A stretch of 64,000 nucleotides of DNA from Candidatus Celerinatantimonas neptuna (GCA_911810475.1 OU461276.1:2791501-2855500); one strand, 5' to 3'; numbered from the stretch's first letter, positions 20,911 through 30,602 are shown. Program-made: numbers and translations. Notes: generated by a model not told the origin, from the letters alone.

Positions 20911-21999
20911 ATGTGTACTAATTTTCTATTGAGTGATCATATGGGTGGTCATGTTCAAGGACGTTCTATTGATTTTGACTATGAAGTTCAATCTCATCTG
21001 TTTTTTCGACGTGCAGGCCATTATTATGCCTTGAATCGTCCTGAACGATGCCAGTTTACATGGACTGGGAAGTATGCTGTTGCCGGAATGGATGCACTGG
21101 GTATGGATGCGTTCATTGATGGTATGAATACGCAGGGGTTATGTGGTGGAGCGTTATGGTTGCCCGAAACGGTTTATGCTGAACACTCGAACCCTGCGAA
21201 TACCATTTCGAGTATCGACTTCCCTCAATGGGTATTAAGTTCGTTTGCAACCTGCCATGAGCTTATTGCCGCACTGGGTAAAAGAATCCCTCAAAATATG
21301 GATCGTCATCAGTTCTTTGAATATCCAACGATTGAAGGGATTGACTCCCCCATAACCGTCAGCCCTATTTATTATAAAGAGTTATCAATTAGTGGCCCAG
21401 ACGGATATTTTCCTCTGCATTTTCCATTTCATGACCGAACAGGCCATAGCGTTATCATTGAATTTATTGATGGTCAGGCACATGTTTATAATAATCCTGT
21501 TCATGTTTGCACCAATTCACCTCAATTTCCGATGCAGTTACAGAATTTACGAAATTATATGAATCTGCATCATATAAATATGAATACCCTGACACTTAAT
21601 GATTATGTTATTCATGCTGCGGGTAACGGAAGTGGTTTATTAGGATTGCCTGGTGACCCAACCCCTCCCAGCCGATTTGTCCGGACTGCATTTTTAACGG
21701 ATATGACAGATCCTGCGAATAATTCAGATGAAGCGATTAATTTAGCATTCCATATTCTAAATAATGTGGATGTTGTCAAAGGGATGGATAAAAACCCCGG
21801 CCCTGATGGTACAGAAGATTATACTCAGTGGATGCTCGTTGCGGATATGGATCGGCTAATCTATTCCATCCGTTATCATCAGTCTCCACAAGTTGCGGCG
21901 ATTCATTTTGATGACATCGATTGGGATATGATGGATAGCAAAACGTATTTACCGACCATCCCTCTTTATGAAAAGATCCAGCTTAATATGCAATTGTAG
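20911..21999 (+). CDS. Penicillin V acylase / choloylglycine hydrolase-like Ntn hydrolase
   Basis: 362 residues if translation starts at ATG 20911, which makes Cys2 (MCTNF) the N-terminal nucleophile after Met removal, as the family needs. An open upstream ATG (20869) would add 14 residues. Other family positions are present: GRSIDFD (Arg and Asp), NTQGLCGGALWLPE, the oxyanion Asn in VCTNSPQFPMQL and the Arg of PPSRFVR. Such enzymes hydrolyse linear amides: penicillin V, conjugated bile acids or acyl-homoserine lactones. The upstream extension does not look like a good signal peptide, so location is probably cytoplasmic. Substrate unknown. Confidence 0.85.
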   Translation: MCTNFLLSDHMGGHVQGRSIDFDYEVQSHLFFRRAGHYYALNRPERCQFTWTGKYAVAGMDALGMDAFIDGMNTQGLCGGALWLPETVYAEHSNPANTISSIDFPQWVLSSFATCHELIAALGKRIPQNMDRHQFFEYPTIEGIDSPITVSPIYYKELSISGPDGYFPLHFPFHDRTGHSVIIEFIDGQAHVYNNPVHVCTNSPQFPMQLQNLRNYMNLHHINMNTLTLNDYVIHAAGNGSGLLGLPGDPTPPSRFVRTAFLTDMTDPANNSDEAINLAFHILNNVDVVKGMDKNPGPDGTEDYTQWMLVADMDRLIYSIRYHQSPQVAAIHFDDIDWDMMDSKTYLPTIPLYEKIQLNMQL

Positions 22000-22292
22000 A
22001 GTAGATCCTTTTGACGCAATGGCTGGTTTATCGGCATTGCGTCTATAGCCCTTTATATCAGGATGGTTGCCACTGCATACTATATAGATGTGTCCGCTAA
22101 ATTAGGGTAGAACCTCTGCTAATGCTAAGTTCATATAATTGAATATCAATCATTCGAATTAGTGGTAGATACAACCTTTATCATTGTCCATTCCCCAATT
22201 TTCCCATATTCTCTTACTATCAATTCTGATGAATAAAACCAACATGAGATAACACTCTGAATGGTAGACCAAATTTTAACCTTAAAAGAGGT
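22000..22292. other. Gap up to the IS left end
   Basis: About 290 bases. No continuation of the integrase pseudogene found on the other side of the IS is visible here, suggesting a deletion next to the IS. Confidence 0.4.
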
Positions 22293-22322
22293 TGTAACGG
22301 TCAACTTAAATTGGAGACAGTT

Positions 22323-23213
22323 TTAGGCAGCTTTTCTTAATTTCATCTCGTATTGAGCTGGTGAAATATTTCCCAGCTTATAGTGTTTTCGTTTCTGATT
22401 ATAAAATGGTTCTATATAGTCAATAATATCTGCCATTGCCTGAGAACGTGTTTCATAGCGCCGATAGTTAATTCGTTCTGACTTTAAGCTTCTAAAGAAC
22501 CGTTCTGTTCCGGCATTATCTAAGCAATTCCCTCGTCGACTCATACTGGACTCAATACCATTTTCCTGCAAAGTCCTTTGGAAGTAGTCACTGGTATACT
22601 GGCAGCCCTGATCAGAGTGAAAGACAATATTACCTTTGGTTTTTCTTTTCTGTGTGGCTAAACGTAAAGCTCGTGCTGTCAGTTCACTATTAGGTCTATC
22701 GGAGAATGCCCAACTGATAACTCTACGTGAACATAAATCCATGACGATAGCGAGATATAGCCAGCCCTGTTGAGTTCTGACGAAAGTAATATCCCCAGAC
22801 CAATAACGATTAATCTCCTCTGGATTAAACTGACGATTCAGTTTGTTAGGAGCTATCACTGAAGGAGTTCTTCCTGATGGATAGCTGTGCTGCTTTGGCC
22901 GTTTAGCGATTAAATTTAAGCGCTTCATCCAACGGCGAACTTTATCAATACCAAGAAATCCCATGTCCAGAAGCTCTGAGAGCATTCTCCGCTTGCCATA
23001 AGTGGCATCCATATCAGCATGAACCTGCTTCATCGCAGCTTCTAACCGAACACGTTCTGAATCAATAACTTTAGGCTTGCTCCAATAATAAAAAGTACTA
23101 GATGCAAGCGATAGACAACGGCATACCTGTCGTACACTGTATCCTGCCTTCTTCAGATTTAACGCGACTTGCTGCCGTTGTTCATTTCCATAGCGAAGAA
23201 GGCTGACGCTTTT
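22323..23213 (-). CDS. IS3-family transposase OrfB (integrase part), made by -1 frameshift
   Basis: Read in the -1 frame after the A7 run, it gives about 290 residues: a helix-turn-helix lead (GYSVRQVCRCLSLASSTFYYW), the HTH_21 region (ATYGKRRM) and the DDE catalytic core with WSGDITFVRTQQGWLYL (first Asp), FHSDQGCQYTS (second Asp) and a C-terminal Glu region ending in NISPAQYEMKLRKAA. The internal ATG at 23033 is only the first Met, not the natural start. The catalytic core looks intact, but the OrfA part it must be fused to is broken. Confidence 0.85.
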   Translation of the reverse strand, partial: KSVSLLRYGNEQRQQVALNLKKAGYSVRQVCRCLSLASSTFYYWSKPKVIDSERVRLEAAMKQVHADMDATYGKRRMLSELLDMGFLGIDKVRRWMKRLNLIAKRPKQHSYPSGRTPSVIAPNKLNRQFNPEEINRYWSGDITFVRTQQGWLYLAIVMDLCSRRVISWAFSDRPNSELTARALRLATQKRKTKGNIVFHSDQGCQYTSDYFQRTLQENGIESSMSRRGNCLDNAGTERFFRSLKSERINYRRYETRSQAMADIIDYIEPFYNQKRKHYKLGNISPAQYEMKLRKAA

Positions 23214-23453
23214 TTTAATAGCTGATTGTCACTCTGAAGCTGTTTAACTTGTCTTTCTAGTTCCTGGATCCGTTGTTGCTCTGGGGTTAATGCTGCTGGC
23301 TTAGGCGTTTGTCCTGATTGCTCTTTCAACCCATCGTTGAATCGAGGACAATCCAAATCCCATCGCTTTTGCAGCGTCTTTATGCTTATAGCCATGAACG
23401 AGAACAAGCTCGACACATTCACGTTTAAATTCGGCGGAAACAGGTCTTGGCAT
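23159..23453 (-). pseudogene. IS3-family OrfA, frameshifted
   Basis: From ATG 23453 the frame gives a normal OrfA N-terminus (MPRPVSAEFKRECVELVLV, then the HTH GLSSIQRWVER) but soon hits a stop. The C-terminal leucine-zipper part (LTPEQQRIQELERQVKQLQ, LLKKASAFF) lies in another frame. The break is near 23327; an 8-base deletion between two TTGAA repeats would explain it. The natural fusion transposase cannot be made from this copy. Confidence 0.8.
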
Positions 23454-23523
23454 TCTTATCTTCCTTACTAGTTGTATTAAATAATACCTCTAACTAGCTC
23501 TCCAAGATAAGTCTACCGTTACA

Positions 23524-24050
23524 CATATTTTCTTTTCTGGTTTTTTGAACACTTCTTTGATGCCAGAAAGGGGTTGGTTTGAATCAATCCATAGTTAACT
23601 GCGTAGGTCATGATTTCATTCAGTCGCTGAGCTAATTAGGAGCATTTATTTCCGTAATGAGAAAATTAGATAAGGAAGGGAAGATATGCAGTTCAAGAGA
23701 ACTCCATAAATCTTTCGTATAGTCTTTGGTGACACGGTCTCGTTTAATTTCCATCCAACGTTAAGCAACGTTATATAATGTATTTTCATGAAGATATTGG
23801 TGAAATCGTTGCTCTACTTCTCTTGAATCTTTGGGAGCAAAATGAGCTCCTGATATTTTGTGCCAGTTCTCTAGCAAGTTTTAAGCTAACGTTATTAAAT
23901 GTGCCTAAACCAGTATTTACTCATTTTTTTGGTGTAAGGATAGTTGTATTGATAGTTCCACTGCTTCGTACCGTTACTGCGTACTCGTAGCTGAAGGTCA
24001 AGGGCATCGGAAAGTTTGTAATCTTTTTTTTGGTTTGTCATTTTTGACAT
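23524..24050 (-). pseudogene. P4-type tyrosine integrase, decayed and cut by the IS
   Basis: Minus-strand pieces in several frames line up with a P4-family integrase. The N-terminus runs from ATG 24050 (KKDYKLSDALDLQLRVRSNG), then SLKLARELAQNI, then WMEIKRDRVTKDYTKDLW with SSLELHIFPSLSNFLITEI, then RLNEIMTYAVNYGLIQTNP and GIKEVFKKPEKK up to the IS edge. Stops and frameshifts separate the pieces, and the catalytic domain (Arg, His-x-x-Arg, Tyr) is missing beyond the IS. Integrases of this family often use the ssrA 3' end, which lies 160 bases away at 24213-24241. Confidence 0.8.
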
Positions 24051-24181
24051 ATCAGTCACATCATCTTAATAATTTTATGTATTGCAAAGTGCACTTCATG
24101 ATTTTTGTAGTACATAAAAGTGAGGCCTTTGAAAGCCATTATCGGATGCTAAACTATTGATTTAAATTTATTTTAGGTAAT

Positions 24182-24215
24182 AAAAAACGCCGACAACCTA
24201 AGTTATCGGCGTTTT
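24182..24215 (-). terminator. Rho-independent terminator next to the left ssrA repeat
   Basis: Stem AACGCCGA / TCGGCGTT (24186-24193, 24206-24213). On the minus strand it is followed by a run of T (A-run at 24182-24187). It sits where the terminator of an ssrA-like gene reading leftward would be. Confidence 0.7.
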
Positions 24216-24241
24216 CCAAACGTTTGGTGGAGCTGGCGGGA
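24213..24241. repeat. Left att repeat: 29-bp copy including the ssrA 3' end
   Basis: Identical to 36773-36801. It contains the palindrome CCAAACGTTTGG followed by TGGTGGAGCTGGCGGGA, the complement of the tmRNA 3' end (CCCGCCAGCTCCACCA). Identity stops at 24242. It marks the left end of the 12.6-kb element. Confidence 0.85.
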
Positions 24242-24432
24242 GTAGCCATCAAAAATATCGAAACCTTTTAAATTCAGTGCATTAGACTGCTTGTGGTTTC
24301 TAAGAAAAATCACTCAGTACCTTATCTTAGTACCTTTTTCGTTTAGTCTCAATCCGTGTTGAGAGTTTACGCTTCACTAAAGGTTTCAGTTCAGCTCCTC
24401 ATTTGGGAGTTGAACTGGTATCCAATCATGTT

Positions 24433-25268
24433 CTAGTTATTTAATTGATCTTTGATGACTTTAACTCTATCCAACTGCGATGTGCTGGGTGAGTACAGCC
24501 TCAATTGTTCATAGTTTTTTACCAACCTGTTCTGTTGGCGCCGAGCTTGTCTTTCATTATGCTCTTCTTTGGCTTTTAACCACTTATCGAATTGACTTTG
24601 CATCTTCTCAATTAGCTTTTCAATTTCTAGAGCTTCAGTAGCTCTCTGATGTTGATATTGCCAAGTGGAGAGTCGACGTCCTTTCTCTTTTTCTGTGGGG
24701 ACATAGGTGCGGTAGTCAACACCAACATGTTTGAGAACTGAATGATTAAAAGCTAGTTTGATAATTTTGGTTGCTTGCTTTTGTTGTAGTTCTTTAAGAA
24801 CTTTACCGCCAACAACCTTACCAATGATAAGGTGTACATGATCACCACTACCTCTGTTCTCATCCTGCTTTTGCTGGTGTAACACCGCTCTAATTTGTTT
24901 CCTATATTGGGAAAATTCGGTTTTGTTTAGTTTGCAGAGTCTTGCTAGAGCTAAACAGCAATCCCTAACTATTGACTGCCATTGGTCTTTGGTCGGACGA
25001 TAACCTTTCGGCAAAGTGAGGCAATACTCCATTGCATAGCTTGTTAGCGGACGACCGCCTTTGCGGTTATATAGATGCTGGTTGAGTCTGAATTGCTCAC
25101 CTACAAGTGCAATTCGATTGATGCTTCCGCACAACCAAAAAGCGAGATTAGAGCTTCACTGTGTTTGTGGTTTGCGTGTTTTGGGTTAAGTAGGTAGCGC
25201 TCGCGCATTATTACACCATCAGTGCCGAGACGCACAGGTTGTGTCGTTACAGTCCAGTTTTTAAGCAT
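24433..25268 (-). pseudogene. Frameshifted HUH-like replication/mobilisation protein
   Basis: Two minus-strand frames join near 25125 into one protein of about 278 residues. The first runs MLKNWTVTTQPVRLGTDGVI, RERYLLNPKHANHKHSEALISLFG. The second continues CGSINRIALVGEQF, RKGGRP, YCLTLPKGYRPTKDQW, GDHVHLIIGKV, then a long charged helical tail. HVHLIIG is a His-hydrophobic-His motif like that of HUH endonucleases (rolling-circle Rep or relaxases), and the Tyr in TSYAMEY or GVDYRTY could be catalytic. The join needs removal of two bases in GGTTGTGCGG (a TG duplication). I saw no slippery heptamer supporting programmed frameshifting. It is probably inactive in this copy. Confidence 0.6.
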
Positions 25269-25453
25269 ATTGATATGTTTTCTATAAAAATAGAAAACTA
25301 TTTTTTCAGATTCAAACAATTTAAAATCAACTGGTTATGCTGGATGGTGGTTCCAGATAGTACAACGCTTCGCGTTGTCCGCTGGCAAGAGTGGATACCC
25401 CTCTTAACTCCCCTTTGAAAAACGTAAATTTGCAGCCGCCTAAAATAGTTTTT

Positions 25454-25816
25454 ATGCTTATAAAAAATACTATGGACAAACCTATCCCATCTTCCGATCT
25501 TATCGGTTACATCATTGAACTTGAACAGTTTGAATCTACAACGCTTGAAGACCAAGTCATACAAAAGGCAGAGAACGCAGGCTTTTTAAACGTACACGAT
25601 GAGTCTTACATACCTAAATTGCGTTGGATAAAGAAAATCGTTAAGCATGCTGAAGATGCATTTAATCTAGAAGCGGTCATTGATAGCGAACAGCCGCTTG
25701 AGCTGAATATGTCGACATTCAAGCAGCTTAGACAAGAACGTGAAAAGCAGGTAAATGATGTTTTGGAGTTGTTAGCTAAGCATGTGATTGATGCCGCTCC
25801 AGCATATAAAGGTTGA
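25454..25816 (+). CDS. Small protein of unknown function (120 aa)
   Basis: An acidic, helical protein (DLIGYIIELEQFESTTLEDQ, LRQEREKQVNDVLELLAKHV) without a family I recognise. ATG 25454 is used; ATG 25472 (MDKPIPSS) is equally possible and neither has a strong ribosome-binding site. It lies just before a good terminator, between the HUH-like gene and the methyltransferase operon. Confidence 0.55.
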   Translation: MLIKNTMDKPIPSSDLIGYIIELEQFESTTLEDQVIQKAENAGFLNVHDESYIPKLRWIKKIVKHAEDAFNLEAVIDSEQPLELNMSTFKQLRQEREKQVNDVLELLAKHVIDAAPAYKG

Positions 25817-25834
25817 TATGATTACGTTCTATTT

Positions 25835-25859
25835 GAGCACCCGAATCGGTGCTCTTTTT
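25835..25859 (+). terminator. Rho-independent terminator
   Basis: GAGCACC-cgaatc-GGTGCTC followed by five T. It ends the small gene before it and insulates the methyltransferase operon that begins 86 bases later. Confidence 0.85.
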
Positions 25860-25945
25860 GTATATCTCAAAATTTAGGCTCAAAAATAGCTTGAGCAAGC
25901 TGGCCATATTACAATGCAACCAATGTCATTTAGGTTGTAGAAAGT

Positions 25946-28657
25946 ATGAACAGCGTACAAATAGAAGAAAATGTTAAGGGCTTGGTAAAACAAGTATCAA
26001 GCCAAGAAATTTCGAAAGATGATTTTGTCTACGAGCTATTGTTGGCTTACGGGCATCGTAAGTCAGTAGTCAGCCGTGTTAAGTCGGGTGAGCGTAACCT
26101 TGCTAAGAGTGCTGGTGAGGTGATCTTAAAGCGTCATCTGTACTTCAAGCCATGCACCTCAAACTTGTTCGCTGAAATTGATGATCTCAAAAACAGCAAA
26201 ACGGTTGCCACCAATAAGATTCGTTTTGTTGTTGTTACTGATTTCTCTCAGCTCATTGCTATTGATACCAAGACTCAAGAAACGCTTGATATTGAGCTTG
26301 GTCAACTAGCGAAGTATTTCGATTTCTTCCTACCGTGGGCGGGTGTGGAGAAAATGGTCTATCGTGGTGAAAACCCTGCGGATGTTAAAGCTGCTGAGAA
26401 GATGGCAGATTTCTTTGACCATATAAAATCGATCAATTATCCAGCTAATGCTACAAAAGAACAGTTGCATGAGATGGTTTTATTTCTAAACCGTTTACTC
26501 TTCTGCTTATTCGCTGAAGATACGAAGATTTTCAAGCATGTGCCATATCAATTTACTAATGTAATTACACGTACAAACGTTGATGGTAGCGACGTTCATT
26601 TAGCTTTGAAAAGGCTATTTGAGGTATTAAATACTCCCGCAGAAAGCCGCCCAGATTTACCTGATTACTTAAGTAGATTCCCATACGTAAATGGTGGGTT
26701 ATTTAAGAAAGAAATAGCTATTCCTAAGTTCGATTTCAAAGCTAGGAAAATGTTACTTGATGCAGGTGAGTTGGACTGGTCTGATATCAACCCAGATATC
26801 TTCGGTTCTATGATTCAAGGTGTTGCCGACCCAGAAACACGAAGCAAAATGGGGATGCACTACACATCGGTATCAAACATCATGAAAGTGATTGAGCCGC
26901 TTTTCTTGAATGATCTTTATGAAGAGTTTGATAAGTGTAATGACAACATCAATAAACTAAAGAAACTTCAGGCGCGTCTAAGCCGCATTAAGTTCTTTGA
27001 CCCAGCGTGTGGCTCTGGCAACTTCTTGATCATTACTTACAAAGAAATTCGTTTATTAGAAATAGAAATATTAAAACGTATCAGTGAACTAGAAAAACAG
27101 TTAACAAATTCATCTATTGGACAAAATTATACCGTTGATGTTTTTGGGGAAAGTCTATCAGCAATCCGTCTAGATCAATTCTATGGTATCGAGCTTGATG
27201 ATTTTGCTCATGAGATGGCGATTCTCTCTCTTTGGTTGGTCGAGCACCAAATGAATATGGTGTTTGAGACCGAGTTTGGTTATACGGCACCAACGCTCCC
27301 ATTGAAGCAAAGTGGTCGGATTGTTGCGGGTAATGCTGCTGTAGTCGACTGGGAATTAGTTTGCCCTGCGACAGAAACAGATGAAATCTATATATTGGGC
27401 AATCCTCCTTACCTTGGAGCTAGAAACCAAACTAAGGCTCAAAAAGACGATATGAGATCTGTTTTAAGCTCAGTCAAAGGGGTAAATAGTTTAGATTACA
27501 TAGCCTTATGGTTTTATAAGGGGGCATTGTTTATAACAGGCAAGAATGCTAAGTGTAGCTTTGTTACAACTAACTCCATCGTTCAGGGTGAGCATGTACC
27601 TTTACTATGGCCGCACATTTTAAGCGATAATATTGAAATTGACTTTGCATATGAATCATTTAAATGGATGAATAATGCAAAGCAAAAAGCAGCCGTCATT
27701 TGTGTCATTATTGGCTTAAGGAATTTAAGTAAGAATAAAAAGTATATTTTTCAGGGTTTGCACAAATCTGAAGCTAAAAATATTTCCCCATATTTAACAG
27801 ATAGTGAAACGGTTTTTATTGATAAACGAAGTAAGCCATTATCTAAAATTCCTAAAATGGAATATGGTAACCAGCCGATTGAAGGCGGGTTCTTAAAGCT
27901 AGAAGATGAAGAAAAAATTGATTTAGAAGAAAATTACCCTGAGTCTAAGCTATTTATTCGTCGGCTCATTGGTGGGAGTGAGTTTTTAAAAGGTCAGACT
28001 CGCTGGTGTTTATGGATAGAAGATGAGCAAATAGGGTTGGCTCAAAGAATCCCCCCGATTAGAAGACGTATAGAAGCTGTCAAGGAGTTCAGAGAATCTG
28101 GCGGTGAGGTTGCTCGATCATTAGTTAATAGATGTCATCAATTTAGATATAGGCACACAGCAAAAGAAATGATGATAGTAATGCCTTGTACTTCTTCCGA
28201 ACGAAGAGAATATATTCCTGTGGGCTTGTTGTCCGCAGACAATATAACTCTTCACTCGGTTCAGGTGTTATATGATCCTGAGCCGTATATTTTTGGTATC
28301 TTATCGTCAAAGATGCATTTAGCTTGGACTCTCGCTACATCAGGTCGGTTGAAGTCAGATATCCGCTATTCAAGTGCTTTATCATATAATACATTTCCAA
28401 TTCCAGAGTTAAGTGCTAGTGATAAAGAGCGAGTAGTTGATGCTGCATTTAGTGTTCTAGATATAAGAGAGAGTTACCCTGAGTTAAGCATTTCTGAATT
28501 GTATGATCCTGAATATATGCCAAATAATCTTCGTGAAGCTCATATTAATCTAGATAAAGTTGTTGATTTACTTTACTCCAATAAGGCTTTTGATAACAAC
28601 GAGCAGAGACTCTCATGCTTGATTGAACACTATTTTAAACAAATAAGAGAGAACTAA
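25946..28657 (+). CDS. MmeI-like N6-adenine DNA methyltransferase without an obvious nuclease domain
   Basis: 903 residues. The N-terminal 150 aa resemble the DNA-methylase family with VILKRHLYFKP, KIRFVVVTDF and YFDFFLPWAGVEK, followed by NPADVKAAEKMADFFD. I see no clear PD-(D/E)xK site of the kind MmeI/type IIL enzymes carry. The methylase core has FDPACGSGNFLI near 350 (SAM binding) and the catalytic NPPYLGAR near 486. The C-terminal third is probably the target-recognition domain (RSKPLSKIPKMEYGNQP, KGQTRWCLWIED, SGRLKSDIRYS). First gene of a close-packed operon with helicase and GIY-YIG partners, which may supply the cutting function. Confidence 0.88.
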   Translation: MNSVQIEENVKGLVKQVSSQEISKDDFVYELLLAYGHRKSVVSRVKSGERNLAKSAGEVILKRHLYFKPCTSNLFAEIDDLKNSKTVATNKIRFVVVTDFSQLIAIDTKTQETLDIELGQLAKYFDFFLPWAGVEKMVYRGENPADVKAAEKMADFFDHIKSINYPANATKEQLHEMVLFLNRLLFCLFAEDTKIFKHVPYQFTNVITRTNVDGSDVHLALKRLFEVLNTPAESRPDLPDYLSRFPYVNGGLFKKEIAIPKFDFKARKMLLDAGELDWSDINPDIFGSMIQGVADPETRSKMGMHYTSVSNIMKVIEPLFLNDLYEEFDKCNDNINKLKKLQARLSRIKFFDPACGSGNFLIITYKEIRLLEIEILKRISELEKQLTNSSIGQNYTVDVFGESLSAIRLDQFYGIELDDFAHEMAILSLWLVEHQMNMVFETEFGYTAPTLPLKQSGRIVAGNAAVVDWELVCPATETDEIYILGNPPYLGARNQTKAQKDDMRSVLSSVKGVNSLDYIALWFYKGALFITGKNAKCSFVTTNSIVQGEHVPLLWPHILSDNIEIDFAYESFKWMNNAKQKAAVICVIIGLRNLSKNKKYIFQGLHKSEAKNISPYLTDSETVFIDKRSKPLSKIPKMEYGNQPIEGGFLKLEDEEKIDLEENYPESKLFIRRLIGGSEFLKGQTRWCLWIEDEQIGLAQRIPPIRRRIEAVKEFRESGGEVARSLVNRCHQFRYRHTAKEMMIVMPCTSSERREYIPVGLLSADNITLHSVQVLYDPEPYIFGILSSKMHLAWTLATSGRLKSDIRYSSALSYNTFPIPELSASDKERVVDAAFSVLDIRESYPELSISELYDPEYMPNNLREAHINLDKVVDLLYSNKAFDNNEQRLSCLIEHYFKQIREN

Positions 28658-28658
28658 T

Positions 28659-30602
28659 ATGCCTGATTTAGTTCACGTTACCTACGCCCAAACAGGTGAA
28701 AGCACCAATACTAATGAGATGGGGATGCGAGCCATGCAGGCTCGCGCTTTTGAGCAACGTGTAAGCCAGTATCTTTTGATTAAAGCGCCACCTGCTTCTG
28801 GGAAATCTCGTGCTTTGATGTTTATTGGCTTAGATAAGCTTCACAACCAAGGCATCGATAAGGCGATTGTTGCCGTTCCTGAACGTTCTATCGGTGGCTC
28901 TTTTGGCTACACCGAGCTAACGAAATACGGCTTCTTTGCAGACTGGAACATCAATCCGCATTACAACCTTTGTACATCTGCCAGCAATCAAAGCAAAGTT
29001 AAAATCTTTAAAGAGTTTTTAGATAGTGATGAGCGCATTTTAATCTGTACTCACGCTACGTTGCGCTTTGCATACCAAGAGTTAGAAGACTCAGCTTTTG
29101 ACAATACCTTATTGGCAATCGATGAGTTCCATCATGTTTCTGCTGATGGTGACAACGTGTTGGGTGATGTGTTGCGTGCGCTTATCGAAAACAGCACCGC
29201 ACATATCGTTGCGATGACGGGTTCTTACTTCCGTGGGGATAGTGTATCTATCCTGACCCCAGAAGATGAGATGAAGTTTGATAAGGTTTCTTTTAACTAT
29301 TATGAGCAACTGAACGGCTACCAGTACCTCAAGTCTTTGGGTATTGGCTACCACTTCTACAAAGGGCATTACCTCACTGCAATAGAAGAGGTGTTGGATA
29401 CTGATAAGAAAACGATTATTCATATCCCAAATGTAAACTCTGCTGAATCAGGCAAAGACGACAAGTATGAACAGGTAGCAGCTATCTTAGATATTATTGG
29501 TAAACACGAGTTCACTGATCCTGATACTGGTGTTATTCATATCAAGCGTAAGGAAGATGGCAAAATCATCAAAGTTGCCGACCTCGTATGGGATGAAAAA
29601 GACAGAGAGAAAACCCAAGCGTTTTTACGTGACATTGAGCATGAAGATGACATCGATATCATTATTGCGCTAGGCATGGCGAAAGAGGGCTTTGACTGGA
29701 GTTTTTGTGAGCATGCTTTGACGATTGGGTATCGCAACTCTTTGACTGAAATCGTACAGATTATTGGCCGTTGTACTCGTGATAGTCACAATAAGACGCA
29801 CGCTCAGTTTACTAACCTGATTGCAGAACCTGATGCTTCAAGTGATCAAGTAAACTATGCCGTGAACAACATGCTCAAGGCAATCACTTGTTCTCTTCTC
29901 ATGGAGCAAGTGTTGGCACCAAACTTTAAGTTTAAAGCAAAAGATCCAGCCGATAAGGAGCCAACACCGCCTGGAGTGATCAGTATTGGTGGTTTAAAAG
30001 AGCCAAGTACCAAGCGTACTAAGCAGATATTAGAAACAGACCTTGATGATCTAAAAGCCTCTATTTTGCAGGATGACAATATCGTGAAAGCCTCAGCAGC
30101 AGGTCACGATCCTGAAGTTATCAATAAGGTGTTGATACCTAAACTTATCGAGAAGAAGTATCCAGATCTCTCTAAAGATGAGATTGAGGAGGTTCGTCAA
30201 CGAGTGGTTGTGGACTCAGCGATCTCAACTTCTGAGATTAAAGAGGAGGGGGGAAAGAAGTTTGTTCGTATGGCGGATAAGTTCATCAATATTGATGAGC
30301 TACACATTGACCTTATCGATCAGGTCAACCCGTTCCAGAAAGCATTTGAGATTCTGTCAAAAGCAGTTAACACCGACACGCTCAAGTTGATTCAAGACTC
30401 TATCGAATCGACTCGCATGCAAATGTCCAAAGAAGAAGCCATTGCACTGTGGCCGAAAGTGCAAGAGTTTGTGAAAGAACACAATCGACATCCAGATCTT
30501 AACTCTCGCAATGGTCGTGAGCGTGAGTTGGCTCAGTGCATTATCTATCTGCGCCGCCTTGCTCAAGAGCAGGCAGCACAAGCTCAGAAAGAGGTAATGT
30601 AG
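28659..30602 (+). CDS. SF2 DEAD/DEAH-like helicase of the methylase operon
   Basis: 647 residues. Walker A APPASGKSRA near 43, an ICTHATLRF motif, motif II AIDEFHH near 155 (DEFH variant), MTGSYFRGD as motif III, and a helicase C-half with LGMAKEGFDW and QIIGRCTRD (motif VI). The C-terminus has a helicase-associated-like segment WPKVQEFVKEHNRHPD with LAQCIIYLRRL. It starts one base after the methyltransferase stop and its stop directly precedes the next ATG, so translation is coupled. It would translocate on DNA marked as foreign. Confidence 0.85.
   Translation: MPDLVHVTYAQTGESTNTNEMGMRAMQARAFEQRVSQYLLIKAPPASGKSRALMFIGLDKLHNQGIDKAIVAVPERSIGGSFGYTELTKYGFFADWNINPHYNLCTSASNQSKVKIFKEFLDSDERILICTHATLRFAYQELEDSAFDNTLLAIDEFHHVSADGDNVLGDVLRALIENSTAHIVAMTGSYFRGDSVSILTPEDEMKFDKVSFNYYEQLNGYQYLKSLGIGYHFYKGHYLTAIEEVLDTDKKTIIHIPNVNSAESGKDDKYEQVAAILDIIGKHEFTDPDTGVIHIKRKEDGKIIKVADLVWDEKDREKTQAFLRDIEHEDDIDIIIALGMAKEGFDWSFCEHALTIGYRNSLTEIVQIIGRCTRDSHNKTHAQFTNLIAEPDASSDQVNYAVNNMLKAITCSLLMEQVLAPNFKFKAKDPADKEPTPPGVISIGGLKEPSTKRTKQILETDLDDLKASILQDDNIVKASAAGHDPEVINKVLIPKLIEKKYPDLSKDEIEEVRQRVVVDSAISTSEIKEEGGKKFVRMADKFINIDELHIDLIDQVNPFQKAFEILSKAVNTDTLKLIQDSIESTRMQMSKEEAIALWPKVQEFVKEHNRHPDLNSRNGRERELAQCIIYLRRLAQEQAAQAQKEVM

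Larger units (their letters stand above)
22293..23523 (-). mobile_element. IS3-family insertion sequence, 1231 bp
   Basis: Terminal inverted repeats: the left end reads TGTAACGGTCAACTTAAATT and the complement of the right end reads TGTAACGGTAGACTTATCTT, both followed by GGAGA. Transposase reading frames run on the minus strand with an A7 slippery site (23210-23216), as in the family. No matching target duplication flanks the ends (GGT left, CAT right). Together with the missing integrase C-terminus to the left, this suggests a deletion after insertion. Confidence 0.9.

Noticed and set aside
25101-25140. Programmed -1 frameshift joining the HUH-like frames
   Set aside because: No X-XXY-YYZ heptamer in the right frame was found; a TG duplication is the simpler explanation.
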